Made by a program: the position numbers and the translations under genes. A stretch of DNA of 64,000 nucleotides from Heliocidaris erythrogramma (taxonomy: Eukaryota; Echinodermata; Echinoidea; Camarodonta; Echinometridae). Below the pieces are notes generated by a model, which did no database searches, was not told where the DNA came from, and was given only the letters and a program-made list of their open reading frames with translations. The stretch covers positions 26,773,371 to 26,837,370 of the forward strand of contig CM046859.1 in assembly GCA_025617745.1 (NCBI GenBank), written 5' to 3'. Shown here piece after piece: positions 46,401-60,100 of this stretch. Each line of letters opens with the position of its first letter. Positions within the stretch are counted from its first letter, which is position 1.

Positions 46401-47973
46401 TGATGTATATATCAAATTATAAAGATATATATAAAGCTCTTCTCAGCATCTGGAATATCCGAGGATTCGCCAGAAATATAGCGATGTTTTGATGTCGTCA
46501 CACTAGGGACCAATCCTGCTTAAGCAGACGACGTCCTATAATGAATGAACGTAATTGCAATGCAATTATTTATCAAATTATAAAGAGTTTTGTATATTTA
46601 AACATGACCTTATTTCACACCATTCTAAAAGGGAAAGTGAAACTGATTCTGATACCTAAAACCGTTTGATTGTAAATACACAGGAGAAGGGTCAATGATC
46701 AATGAAATAAACCCCACTTTCAAATTGAAAAGCCCTCCGAATAAAAGCACGGATGGTATTCGTTCCCTCTTGAAACGCCGAACATGCCCCGGTGCAAGCA
46801 GCTGAAAATACAATGGCGTCTTATTTTGTTTACAAGTGACTGATTCCTTTATTTTTTTAACGCTGCATTTTTCATCAAAATAATACCATACACGAAGTTA
46901 AGAGTGAGGCAACAGACTAACATTAAGACTGACGCTAGTCAAGTAAGAGAAATAAGTGAAGAGGAGATGACAAAACAGGCACTGAAAAATGTGTAAGATG
47001 TTATGGGACATCGTCTGCTTAGACAGGACTGGTCCCTGGTGTGTCGTCACACATCTCAGCAGCGTTCGAGGAGCTCTTCAGCTGCTATATCGGGGGCTGT
47101 ATTTTACCGTTTTATAATTGATAATAATCATTACTTCAAATGTTTCCAAGCGTTGAATTTGGATAACCTTATTTAATTTATGCCATTTATGCAATAATAA
47201 GTATTAAGCCAATATTTATTTTGATGGAATTTTCTTGTAATGTGATCTTTAAAGAGAAGGTTGAGTTCTGGTAAAGGTGAAAAGTAGTTTGTGAGCTTTC
47301 ACATTCCTTTATGTCAGTTTGGAAGAACATCATAGTAGATATGTCCCCTGAAGTGCTCGGGTCGAACATTTATGTCTCATGTATGTGCAGTGCATGTGCT
47401 TTTCAGCAAGATTTGGTCAATTTCTTATCATTTTGATGATTCCGGAACCTCGTAGTATACACCAGGTCTAATGTAGACATGATCAACCTTTCTCAATTAC
47501 TTTGAGACAGTTTCTTTCACAATGTAATAGCATGACCAGAACTCAATGTATCTTTAAGGATCATATATACATGCATGTAGGTTACTATACCGAACAAAGT
47601 ATTCAGTACAGAATAACTATTTCCCAATGAGATAATTATAAAGGTGTTGATTGGTATAGAATTTCTAACTACAGTGTCAACTTTAAGACAGGAACAAAAT
47701 ATTTTGAACATTGCAGTATTCTTAATTATGCCTATCCATTGGCTCGCTTACCAATCTGACAGGTTGGTCCAGACCATCCGAAGAGACACTTCCCGTAAAT
47801 ACATTCACCTGTTACAGAGTTACAAGATGAACTTCCCAGTGCACAGTGACAGGTCTTAGAACAATGATCGAAACAACCTGCATCTGAAACATAAGGGGAA
47901 ATGTTCTCATTATCTAATCAACTTATCAAAAACGTCATACGATAAGAATTATATATATATATATATATATATT

Positions 47974-48004
<31 letters not shown>

Positions 48005-51000
48005 TTATTATTATTATTATCATTACTATTATTCTTCTTCTTATTATAAAACTCGTCACTCGACATGTACTTTTGCCGTCCATTTTCCATTTGAATTCAT
48101 TAATCAGCGATTTAATGGCGACAGCACAGTTGACCGTCGTATTGGGAGATGAGGGTCCACTGGACAACAAAAATGTCGATCTCGTAAACTTTAGGTCAAA
48201 GGCCCCTGCAAGAGCGAAACGTCGTTCTCATGAAAATTCTTTGAGTGTCAGAAAACCTTCGTCTTGTGGTCCTTCGTCTTAGTCAACTTTCGGTCAATTA
48301 CGATGTCCCCGATGTTGTAATACCAATTTCTTCCACCGTCTGAAGAAGCAATCCAACCTCTGATTAATTTCCCACAAGTTTAAGATTTTTCTATACAATC
48401 TACACTTCTCGTTCTATATTGGCCAAAGGCATCAACTTACAGTTAGTACAATAGTCGTCCCTCGATGGATCAGTTACGTATCCTACGGCGCACACACCGT
48501 CCGAATGTATACAGTAACCGGTCTGCGGATCACACGGCACGTTTACAGGACAGTGACAAACATTGCCGCAGTATTCGCCGTAGAATCCGTCTGGGCAAAC
48601 CTCAGGAACTTATGAATTTTAAGAGGGAATAGGAAAAAATGAAAAGTATTTTCAGACTTTAATTTTAGTTATGTAGATAAGCAAAGACTGATTCAAGAAC
48701 ATAAACATGATTAATAAAAGCTGTCATAAATTGAGTAATAAAATGGTGCTACTGGCATTATCGTGTGAGTGAATGAGAGATAACATTTTCAGTGGTGTGA
48801 TTAAAACAAAGGTTCATTTCTGTAATCTGCATATATTTCAACATATTTTTAAATAATAGTAAACAAAATGTTCATTAAATTTCCATTTTACAGAACATTA
48901 TCCTCATCATAAAAGATCACTTAGAAGGTACGAAAAAAAAATTGTGAACATATAATATGTGATTGACAATACAGAACAACAGTCGATTGAGATTTACTTT
49001 TTTTTTGAAAGCTTAAAGGTCTCAGAGCATTATAATTTCGGCCGGGATCTGTTGGCGGTATGTGTGTGTGGGTGTGTGAGGGGGGGGGTTGTTCACAGCG
49101 AAGAAAATATCTTCACTATAAAATCTTCTCAGTTTTGTTTCCATTCAGTTTTAGAATATGTTGAAAAAGGCCATGTTTTCAACTGTTACACAAAACATGC
49201 ATTCGTTATTCTTTTTCCAACGTTTTTTCAGTGATGAATAGTGATATCGGAGGGGGCGATAATAAGTTTTTTTATGATTTTTCTGCTTCTACCAAAAGCC
49301 AGTGAACGGTATCGCATGACCTATAGAGGTCAGCTATAAGGTCTCGTATTTCCTAAACGAAGATTCTTATTGGTTGATAAATACCTTGGCAACTAGGACC
49401 CGACCAGCCGTCGGCACAGTCCCCCGGACACTCCCCGCTGAATATGTCACAAGGTGACCCTCTCAAGCAATGGCAGTACTGGAGACAGTCAACACCGTAT
49501 TGTCCGGCTTGACAGGCTGTCAAGTAGAGAGGCAAAATATGATCAACAAAAAATGGTTTTGTTTAGTGCATTTGTTCCCCCTCGTCCCGTTCCTTCCTGA
49601 GAATGGGACTACATGAACGTGGCGGTGTCGATATGTCTTCAGGATCGGAGTAAGACAAACGCGTTGATCTCAGCATTTTTCTCTCCCTAAACTACAAAGT
49701 CAGTCAGACACAATTCAGAAAACCGAGCAAAGGTAAATATATGATGAATATAGAGCCCTCATCGTTCAGTGCGAGGCAGTGTGTAGAAAATGCATTGGAA
49801 AACCTTGCAACGTCAACCTGCTGTTGAAAAATAATGCTGCATCTCAATTATCTTCAAAGTCCTGTATGATTCGTCATATAAATTAAATGTCAAATGACAA
49901 ACATTTGAAATAAATGCAGCCCTGGAAAAGATTATTAGACCAGCTCTTTTTAAAGGAGTATATGGCAAGTGTTGGCTAGACCAGTACTTGACTTTTCCGA
50001 ATGATGTCTACCAGCTAACTCAAAGTGAGTGGACGACTATTCCCCAAAACATTTAGCCGGTGCAATAACTAACCCCTCGGACATTTACCGCCAGGGTAAT
50101 TACCCCTAGGATAATTACCCCGGAGCATTATCGCTAAAGGACAAATACATCTAAGGGCACCCAAGTATAGATCCTTCAGAACAACTAGACTGTAAATATC
50201 CTAAAGGCTAACTGTCATAAGGGATATTCTCTAGGGGTAGGGCTCTGGGAAAAGATGTCCTGACAGAAGTGGTCTGGGTATAATTGTCCAGGAGGTATGC
50301 CTGGTTGGCTGGAAAAGCCATGTTCACTCCTCTGGAGGCAGTTTGATCAGTTTTTTGTGGAAATTTGCTACATTTGATGATAGCAGCGCTGCCTTGTGGC
50401 ATGCTGTCCAAAAGATGTATTTTTTTTCTCCTCACAGCAGCGCATTCATGTTGCAAGAATGTTTTCTTGTTTCATAAAAATTATTTTTGCTAATAACTTT
50501 AATTGTTATGCCACACATAATGGATCTCAGTATAATAATGAGCAGGCCATGGTGCTCAGACCAAGAGAAGAAACACTTGACATTCACCCTCTCAGACATT
50601 TATAGTCTATTAGGTGGTCCAAACTCTCATATAGGAAAAAAGGGTGTGGTAATTGTCTGGGGAAATTTGTCCTAGCTGTAGTCGTCCTAGTGATTACTGT
50701 CCTGGGGTAATTGTCATAGGGTAATTGTTTTAGTTAGTATAGTAGTCCATTAATCATGAATTTGCTTTAATAATCATTTTCCTATACCCCAAAATCATGA
50801 AAATGGAACTGGTCTAATAATCCTTTCCAGGGCTGTATATCCACCGCATCATTTTTAGTAAAATACATATATAAACAAATCATGCCACGCATTGAACGAT
50901 GAAGGTTCTATATTCATTGTTCGTTATACGCTGTTTTCCGGCGTATTTACCTGTGCTTTTCCGAAGTTGTGTCTGACCGAAAGTTAAATTCAATATTATT

Positions 51001-54000
51001 GAGGAAACCGCCCCATCTTGCGGATTTGATGCCCCTGTACATTACAGGACATGGAAGTGAAAATTATTTTGAACTCATCATATCTGCACGTGAGGCAATT
51101 TCTTAAGCATGTCACCCTTAGAACAGAAATTTAGCAAGGTAAACGAAACTTGGGATTTTTTTTCTAAATTTGGAAAAATGCTATACCTTCTGCACTTTTT
51201 ATATATTGGGGCTCAGAATTTAACAAGACCCTGATGAAATTATATGCTCTCGATCAAAGAAACGGGAGTAAGAAACTTTCAGATTTTGTACCCTTAAAAA
51301 AACGCAATAGATGAACTAAATTCTAAATTGGGGCACGAAATTACGAGAACCTGGAGAAACACGTACGAGGGAGCAAAGCAACCGAGCTTTATAAAATTTA
51401 GCGTTTCGAACATCTTTAAGGCACAAATTCTTATGCAATTTACAATGGATTTGGAGCGCATAATGATTAAGAAACACATTTTTTCTTTATTTTATTCCAT
51501 TTCCCTTTCTATCTTTTGCGTTTTTTGCGCCCCTCAAATGCCGCCTGGGGCACGTGCCTCCTCTGCCCCCTTAGATACGCTACTGACCATTACTAAAATG
51601 ATTATTGTGAAACTGAGACTCACTCTCGTCACAATAGGTGCCGGTGTATCCCGCCAGACAGTTGCATCCATAAGGATCAGGACGACAGATCTGACTTCCT
51701 GCACATGCCACGTTCAGGCCCTGGTCAAGACCGCATACGATATCACAATCTGAACCAAACCGATGCTCGCCGCAGACTTCACGTATAAAACAGAAAAATA
51801 CAAATGGGATTATCGGAAACAATAAGTAAGAAAAATTGACAGCAGGGATGAAAGAGACAAAATGATGTATCTGGGTTATAAGGAAGTAAATATATGTGAA
51901 ATTTGTCTCCAAATAGAAGAACGACACTGCACTCATCGATACCATACTTCTTTTAATAAATTTTAATATATGGACCTAGGTAATTATGGTAAGTTCTACC
52001 ATAACTCTTTTGTAGCTATCTTGTAGTAACACAATAACCTCCCAAATAAGCTTCTGCATTTTAACAACTTCTACTACAATGGAATTAAAATGTAACTGTT
52101 GTAAACTGTAATTTATTGTATATTCCTTGTACCTTGCAAACAATTCTTTCCATTGAATCCGGGCGGACATAAACACGATCCAGAACGATCATGGCAGACT
52201 CCTCCATTGTAGCAGGGATCACAGACACCTAGACAAGATGGAGGACCCCAGCTCCCTGCGGGACAGTCTAGGAAGAGAGAGGAACAGGTGATGAACAGGA
52301 AATACGTACAAGATATAAACATTTGGTATAGAAATCACAGTAACCAAGACAAAAAGACGAACAGTCTAGATAGAACTGACAGGTAATGTCAAATTATCGA
52401 ACGTACATAAAACTGTAAGTCAACTACACGGGGAAATTCGGTCTCGTTAAGCATCTGACAACTAGTCTGGGGATTCCCAAACTATAGGCTAATACACCTA
52501 CATTTACGATCTTAAGGATCGTCCCGTATCACCGATAATGATAACTATAACTCCTTGAGTTTATCTTGAGAAGATATTTGATAGTTTTTAAGAATAAAAA
52601 GGGCATCTCCAGACTAAAAGCTATTTACCGTATATCGGGTATAAAAGCATACATTTACTGGGTGAAAATTTTACCCAATCCCCAGTGTAAAATTTGACGC
52701 TAGAAGCACGCATGTTCCCTTTTTATTTAAAAAAACATCAAAAAGATATACATGCGGATAAATCATGACGGTAAATGAATATGCTACCGATCCGAGAAAG
52801 GTAAGAAGTTGAAATCTTATTAATATGAATCGGTGGGCTGGGACATTGGTACCAATAGGGACCGGGCCCCTTCAGATCCTTCGGTCTCGATGACATCTAA
52901 TTGTAAGGCTTGCGAGATTGAACTTTCATGGTTCCTTTTTGTTAGTCCAATAGATATCATGAAGGGATGTTTGGAGCGAGTAGAGGAATATGTGGGATAG
53001 GTATAAAACATGAAATTATATATTCTTACCAGAGACGATCATCCTGACCACGACGGAACCATTCTCACACCGGATGGGATTATAGCATGTAACATATGTT
53101 CCTTCATCTTCTTCACCTACAGGATCAATATCATAAGTGCGGCCCCTGTGGAAATAATTGGCATACTGCACATGCCGGAAGAGATACCAGTATGGTTCCA
53201 GTCCTATCCGTGAAGTAACAGTCAATGTGGTGTTAGTCCCCTGGTAGGCAAAGACGGTAAATCTCCCATTGCTTGGTTCAAATATTCCTGCAAAGTCAGA
53301 ACCATTCAAAACAGGAACAGCGGGGATGCTGGAAACATGGAAACTTCATGGACATCCACCCGGAAACTTACAAACTACATTTTGTTACATTCACATGCAA
53401 GGTACACGGACAGCAGACATGAACTATGCAACTTTGAACTTAATTTTAAGAAGCCCTTTCGAGTTATTACAGGACAAACGTATCCAGAGCTTGGGCAATG
53501 GGTATGTTTTTAGGACGAGTAGGAGGGGGTGTAACAGACCCTTCCCGATGGAAAACGTCACTTTTGGCAGGAGGTTTGGGCTTTTTTTGTGTTTGTTTCT
53601 GCGGTGTACTTTACAGTAATTCCTTTTGACGAAGTTTGGTCCACGGTTTTAGGGGGTGTTTGACCCGGCTTTTCATGACAGTTTTTCGTTGTGTATATAA
53701 TGTACAATCATACTAGTTCCGTTTGACAAAGAGAAGTCCATGGCCGTGGGGTGAAATCAACTAAGCATTTTAATGGTTCCTATCGTATGTCTCAATCATG
53801 TCAATGGGGTAACATCTTGGGGACAAGATGTTTATAAGGCCCTGCTGGCTACTTATTTTTTGGCGATCCATGGGTCAATAACTATTATCATACCTCCTTG
53901 CATTTTAAGTGACGTGCACATCATGCAAACACACATTACGATACATTTGTATACAGATATAGGCCTCCTATCAACAATTTGAATTAAAAGTAATAACTTC

Positions 54001-54135
54001 AAATCACGGAAAATGGATGTTACAATATTTTTTTTTCTTTTAATTTTTTTTCTTTTAAATTCCTTTCTTTCCCTTCCTTTCTTTTCCTTCCCTTTCTTTT
54101 CCTTCAGCAGCAGTAGTAGTAGTAGTAGTAGTGAT

Positions 54136-54170
<35 letters not shown>

Positions 54171-57100
54171 TAGTAGTAGTAGAAGTAGTAGTAGTAGAAA
54201 TAGTAGAAGTATGCCAAGTAGAATTAGTAGATATAGAAGTAGTAGTGAAGTCGCAACAGCAGTAGTAGCAGTAGTAGTAGTTTTGCTCCTTTTAAAACCA
54301 ACTTGATGTCAGGGTGGATTTTCCCTTTAATAGTAGTAGTAGCTGAATCGTTATTATTGTATAATCATCATAATTACTATTATTATTATTAATATCAATA
54401 TTATCATTATCATTAGTAGTAGTAGTAGTATAGTAGTCATAGTAGTCATAGTAGTTTCATTAAGATTACTATTACTTTCCACGACCTAATGTTCAGTTGG
54501 TAAATAAAACAGGAACTGGACTTCATCTAGAAATCTGGAGTCCGCCGCTGTCTTTTATATTGCGTCATTATGATCATTATTATTATCATATTATTATTAT
54601 TATTATTATTATCATCATTATTATTACTATTTTTATTATTATTTTCATAATTATCATTGCCATTATTGTCTTTATGATTATTATTCTACCATAATTTTGA
54701 TAACCTTTTATTGAGGTCACCGACAGAGGGCGGATGATATTACAATTGCAAAGTTTTATACCACAACATTCCTGATCAATGCATCAGCGTAAATCCCTTG
54801 TAATAAGTGTTCTTACCTTTTTTCCATATTCCATTAAATGCTATGTACCAAATATTTTCCCAGTCAATGTTACCGACTGGTCAGACTGAACATTTTGATA
54901 CATGTATGTAATTTGATTTTCACAAAGTCTTTCATTTTGATAGCTTTTAAAAAGAGATTCATTAGGCTCCAGTATTAAATAAGGAGTATCCCCATTTTAA
55001 CTTAGCGAACAAGTTTTAGATGGGGAGGGGTAGATAGGGTGGACATATCAGTGTCATTAGTACCCATCAGTGCCCATTTTCAAACTGGGTGTCATATAAT
55101 GATGTGCTTTGCAGTAAATGGGAATTTTACAACTCCTGCATTGTCCAAATAAAAAATGCACTTAATTGAAACAAGCTTACGAAAGGGAATTTTACAAGAG
55201 GGTTGCCATGTATTTGGAAGGATCACTTCCTATTAGTACATAGGGAAGGTACATTATTATAGTTACTGCTTTAGTCTAAATATTCTGAATAAGCGCCGTT
55301 TATGACACTGTTATTTCCGGTAGGTATAAGTCGTTGTACTAATAAACCATTTATCCAACTGATCATAGCATCAATACTATAGCGACCAAGGTTTAGCATT
55401 AGGAAAGTATCCTACTGTTAGGTTGAAAATGCACAGCAGATACGACGGTTGATATGTCGATATTCTCAGAAGAAACGCTGCACTTGAGCATACCGGCAGA
55501 ATGGCGCCAGGAATATAGCGATAACTCGTATACTGCAGACGTCGAGTTCAGTGCTGATACGATGTTGATTTGCACATAATATAAGGATGAATAACCAAAA
55601 CGACGACGAACTTCATATCTGACACTGGAACAATCTAGGTCCGTATACGATTGATACTCATTTTGCTCGACGAGAAGGAAAGCTTTCAGATCATCTACAG
55701 AAGCATAGGGATCCGACACTAAAAGATGGACATCGGACAGCTGTTCACTGTAGACACCTATGCATTGGATAAATAAATAGTAATAAAAAAATTACTAGTT
55801 CAAGAAACATTGATAAAATACCCTTAAATATCATGGAATTACAGGGCTTAGGATATATTTCTCATTAGTTAAGATTTCATCTCTTAGATTCAAACCAACA
55901 GAATTGAGAGAAATCTGAAATTCAACGTCCTAAATCCAGGGCGGACCCAGGATTTAGTATAAGGAGGGCACACAAATGCAGGTTTGTCAACTTTTGGAAA
56001 AGGTAGACCCATATTTTTTGGTCTTGCCAGCTTCTCGCAAAGTCGCTCAGTGGGGGGGGGGGGGGGGGGGGTTTGGGGGGTCAAGCAAGCAAAAAAAAAA
56101 GTTTTCATTCTAAAAGGGGGGGGGGGCATAATCGACAAAAGGGCGGATCCTTTATGGTCAAAATGCATACTTTTCTTCCAAGGGGGAGGGGGCGCACGGG
56201 CCGGAAGTGCCCCCCCCCCCCCTCGGATCCGCCAATGCTAAATCAGAGAATTATCTTACAGCATATATCCATTAAGTGCATTAAAATCATGGACTTAATT
56301 GCCAAACAGTTGCGAGCAATGCCAAAATATCGGAGGAGAGTCTGAATATTAAGTTCAATACCCCCCCCCCCCCCCCTCCTCCCCCCCCCCAAAAAAAAAG
56401 AGAGCCACACAAACATTACTTTGACAAGCAAAAGTACGTAGTGTCCATTTACTCCAGGCTATTTTTTCCTGTACGTTGCCGATCGCATTTAAGAATTTTG
56501 TAACTCTAAAGATTATATTATCTAAAAGCCCTATTAGAGCTTGGATCAGAGCAAGGATCAAGTAACGTGATACTTATGTCATTTTTTTTCATAATACCAA
56601 AATTCTTGGCAATGTAAGGGACTGTTTTGTATTGTATTGTACTGTATTGATGTTTTATTCATGATTTATTTTACCAGGGATTTTGCCAGGGACCAGCGCT
56701 TCTACAAGCTATGCTTCTATGCTGGTCTCTGTTTTTATTATCATTTTCATAAATTTAATCTTATGTAGTCTTCATTACTGTTATTTTTTTTCTTACAACT
56801 CAAACCTTAATGCACTTCATTTGTTTGTAATGATCAAAAACGTTTCTGCACTAAGTTGTGTTGTCATTTATATTGTATATTTTTGATTGCATAATACATA
56901 TTGTTATATACATGTACTTTGAAAAATGAAAGTGTAATGAAATAAGATCTACATCTGAAATCTGAAATCTGAATCTGACACCTAATAACCAAATACCTTG
57001 AACTTGGCCATGCATACCTTTTAGATCTAAATAACCATTTCCCAGGCCATTACATAGGATACGCCTTCTTGTTTTTTTTCAAAGTTCATTACCAGATTTC

Positions 57101-60100
57101 ACGCTTATCATTGTCTTTGTCTAAAGATTCATATTTAAGACATAAAAGTAAATGGTACGGTTATTATTTTATTTTATAATACAAACGATCACTTAAAGGA
57201 AAATAATGTACCGTGGTCACACTCTCCGAGAGATCTACATGTATTCAATGACAAGATATTCTTTAATACCTATACCATACTCCATGCCAATTGCTCAAGT
57301 ACACTCTTACCTATACACACGTATTATACTCTTATGTACACTCTGATTTTTGTCTCTCATAACTTGTCATGAATGTGTCAAAATGAATATGCTAATAGAA
57401 TCTTGACAAATGGTCCATAACAAGAATCAATTTAGTTACCTGATCGTTCGCATACGAAATTAAGTGGGATTGAGCAGTTTTGTTCCCGCCAGGTTCCCTG
57501 TTCCAACTGAACGCAGTCCTTGTACTGTTGACATATCACCGTTTCATTGCCTTCCCATGGTGACAAACTATTGATGAATCACAATTGCAAAAAATAAATG
57601 TGTTATAATGACGTAGAGTATTAAAAATAACGATCGATTTTGAACTGTAGAATTTATAATAGGGCAAATGCCCTTATGATCTCTATATCAGTCCCTTTCG
57701 GACCAGTACACACTGAGAAACAAAAGTTCAAGTTTGCACCCTTGCCGGTACAATGGCAACATCCTAAGGGTACAATATTTTAACTTCGGGTTCAATTCGT
57801 GCATACTGTAACAATGAAGGTGTACATATTCCCCCTGGGGCTCAATCTGGCACACACGTTAATCGGGATTCGTCTATTGTTGCAAATGTGCACTTTTAAG
57901 AGTGCAGCGAATACGAACAGACCCTTTTTGAAAATAAAAACTGGACCTTAGGTGTACACCTGTTGTCACTTAGGGTGTAAATTTTAACTTCTATATTTTC
58001 TCATTGAGAAATATAAACAAGGGGTAACCACTGTAGGGGGAGTTTTCCTATGGTGGTAATTGTCCGAGGTATAGGTCGGGAATAAAATGTCATGGGGACA
58101 ATGGTCATAGGAGCACACGAGTGTAGATAGTGTGGAGTTGTTCATTTTGAATTACGGGTGATTGTCCACAACGAGTTTATCATATCGGAACAATAAATTA
58201 CTATTTGATAGCGCTTAATACAAAATTTACTAAGCGCTTTACACAGTAATTTGTTAAAATAAGCAGCAGTCCTATCGTATCAACACTAATAATAAGTATA
58301 ATTGAGGAAAATTTCCAATTTACATTCTTAAACTGAAATTAAAAAGCATGGCATAACACAAAGTGAAAAATGAAGCGTACGAAGAAAAAGAAGTGTTTAC
58401 AATGGATACGAAAGCAATAGGGACTAAAGTAAAATAGCATTAACTTAAATCATGAACAATAATTAAAGAGATTGAAACATTTACATTCGTTAAACTTAAA
58501 TCGCTAATACAAATAATATAAGACAGAACATTATGAAGTATAGAAAGTTAACAATAAACAACAATATCACCAGAAAGAAACTTAGGATTAAGACTACAGT
58601 TGCGACTGGAAAGTGGAGAGTTACAAAGGGGAATTAAAAAGGAATGTCTTAAGGTAAGACGTAAACACATCCGAAGATAAAAGCTTGAGGTTAAATAAGC
58701 GTTTTCTTACGAATTATCAACCAGTGATCCATCGCTCCATTTATAGGTGCATTCATCTTCTAGATCGGTGAGGCCAAACCAGACTGGGCTACCAATCAAA
58801 GTCTGAACAAAGTCCTGTCAACAAGAAAAGACAGTGGACAATTCTGTTTGGTATACATTATATTCAAGTGATGTATTCACTGATGTATTTACAGGGCGTG
58901 CTTGTAAAGCAGTTTTATAACTGAACGCACCCACCCTGTATTTTAAATAAAACTCTACTAAATAAAATAAATAATAAATATTCAAGGCAAACACACACGT
59001 ATGAACATACGCCATCACACACATTACCCACTCTCAATATTGAAAAAGAAATTATTATACTCTCTTGTCATACTTGAAGGCCTTTACGTAATATGATAAG
59101 CTTAACTTATTATATTATGCCAATCACACCCTCACAATCATGACTGACAGTTACAGATACTAAAATTACTGAGTTATTTTCAGAAAGTACTTGTTGAAAA
59201 TTAGTTTGGGGAAGCGAGATTATAATGGATTTTAATTACTTTCACGTCAACTATGTCAACTGTTAAAAGAAACTTTCGATTCCTCCTGACAATAAAAGAG
59301 AGTATATGCAATGGAAACGTTCAAACTTATTTGTAAGAATATGTTTGCCAATGGCTAAATATCAATGAATGTATAATAAATAATCAAATCTTGTACACAT
59401 CATAAATCTTAATGACATTCTAGGCCGTGATGTGCATTATTTGCATTTAAGAGTGTTCTACTAGGTGTAAAAAATGAATATTTTTTATATAGTGCTCTGA
59501 ATATTTAATTACGTTTTCACTTTTTGAAAATCAAGGCCACATAATCTCTCTGTGTTAGTACTCATCATAACACAATTGCCATTGTGCATTGCAGCTGAAT
59601 TTCCAGAATACTTTTATAAACCCAAAGTCATTAATCATTGATCGCACTGGATAGCACAAGGTTAGCAGAAATGACAGGTACGATACGCGATGGTATTGTT
59701 TTGTTCGGTATCAATTACTGATTTTGCGGCATTGAGTTTCGAAAATTACAAATGTTATTAGATATTCGGAGCATTATTTTAAGAAACGTATTCAGAGAAA
59801 TGTCATAAAACCTACCCCATTAAATCTGACATCCTTCAACTTTACTATGTGAAACCCTCAGCTTGATAAGAGGTTTAACTTTTGAGTTATTAACGATCAA
59901 AAGTCACAAATTGTAAAATATTTTTGTTTGGTTGGTTTTTTTTTACACCTAATAGAATTCACAGTAAAATACCATTAAATGCGTAGTCTTCTTACGCTCA
60001 GAAAGGGAGCAATGCCCATGCCAGAAACGCACCCCCCCCCCCCCCCATCGCAAAACTCCTTCGCATGACTAGAATACATTATCAAAAATTAACTCTATTA

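Noticed and set aside
51328..51753. 141-codon plus-strand ORF
   Set aside because: It is antisense to the EGF-like exon at 51624-51776 plus flanking intron; its open frame is a shadow.
54013..54306. Serine-rich 97-codon ORF
   Set aside because: Translation of an (AGT/AGC) microsatellite.
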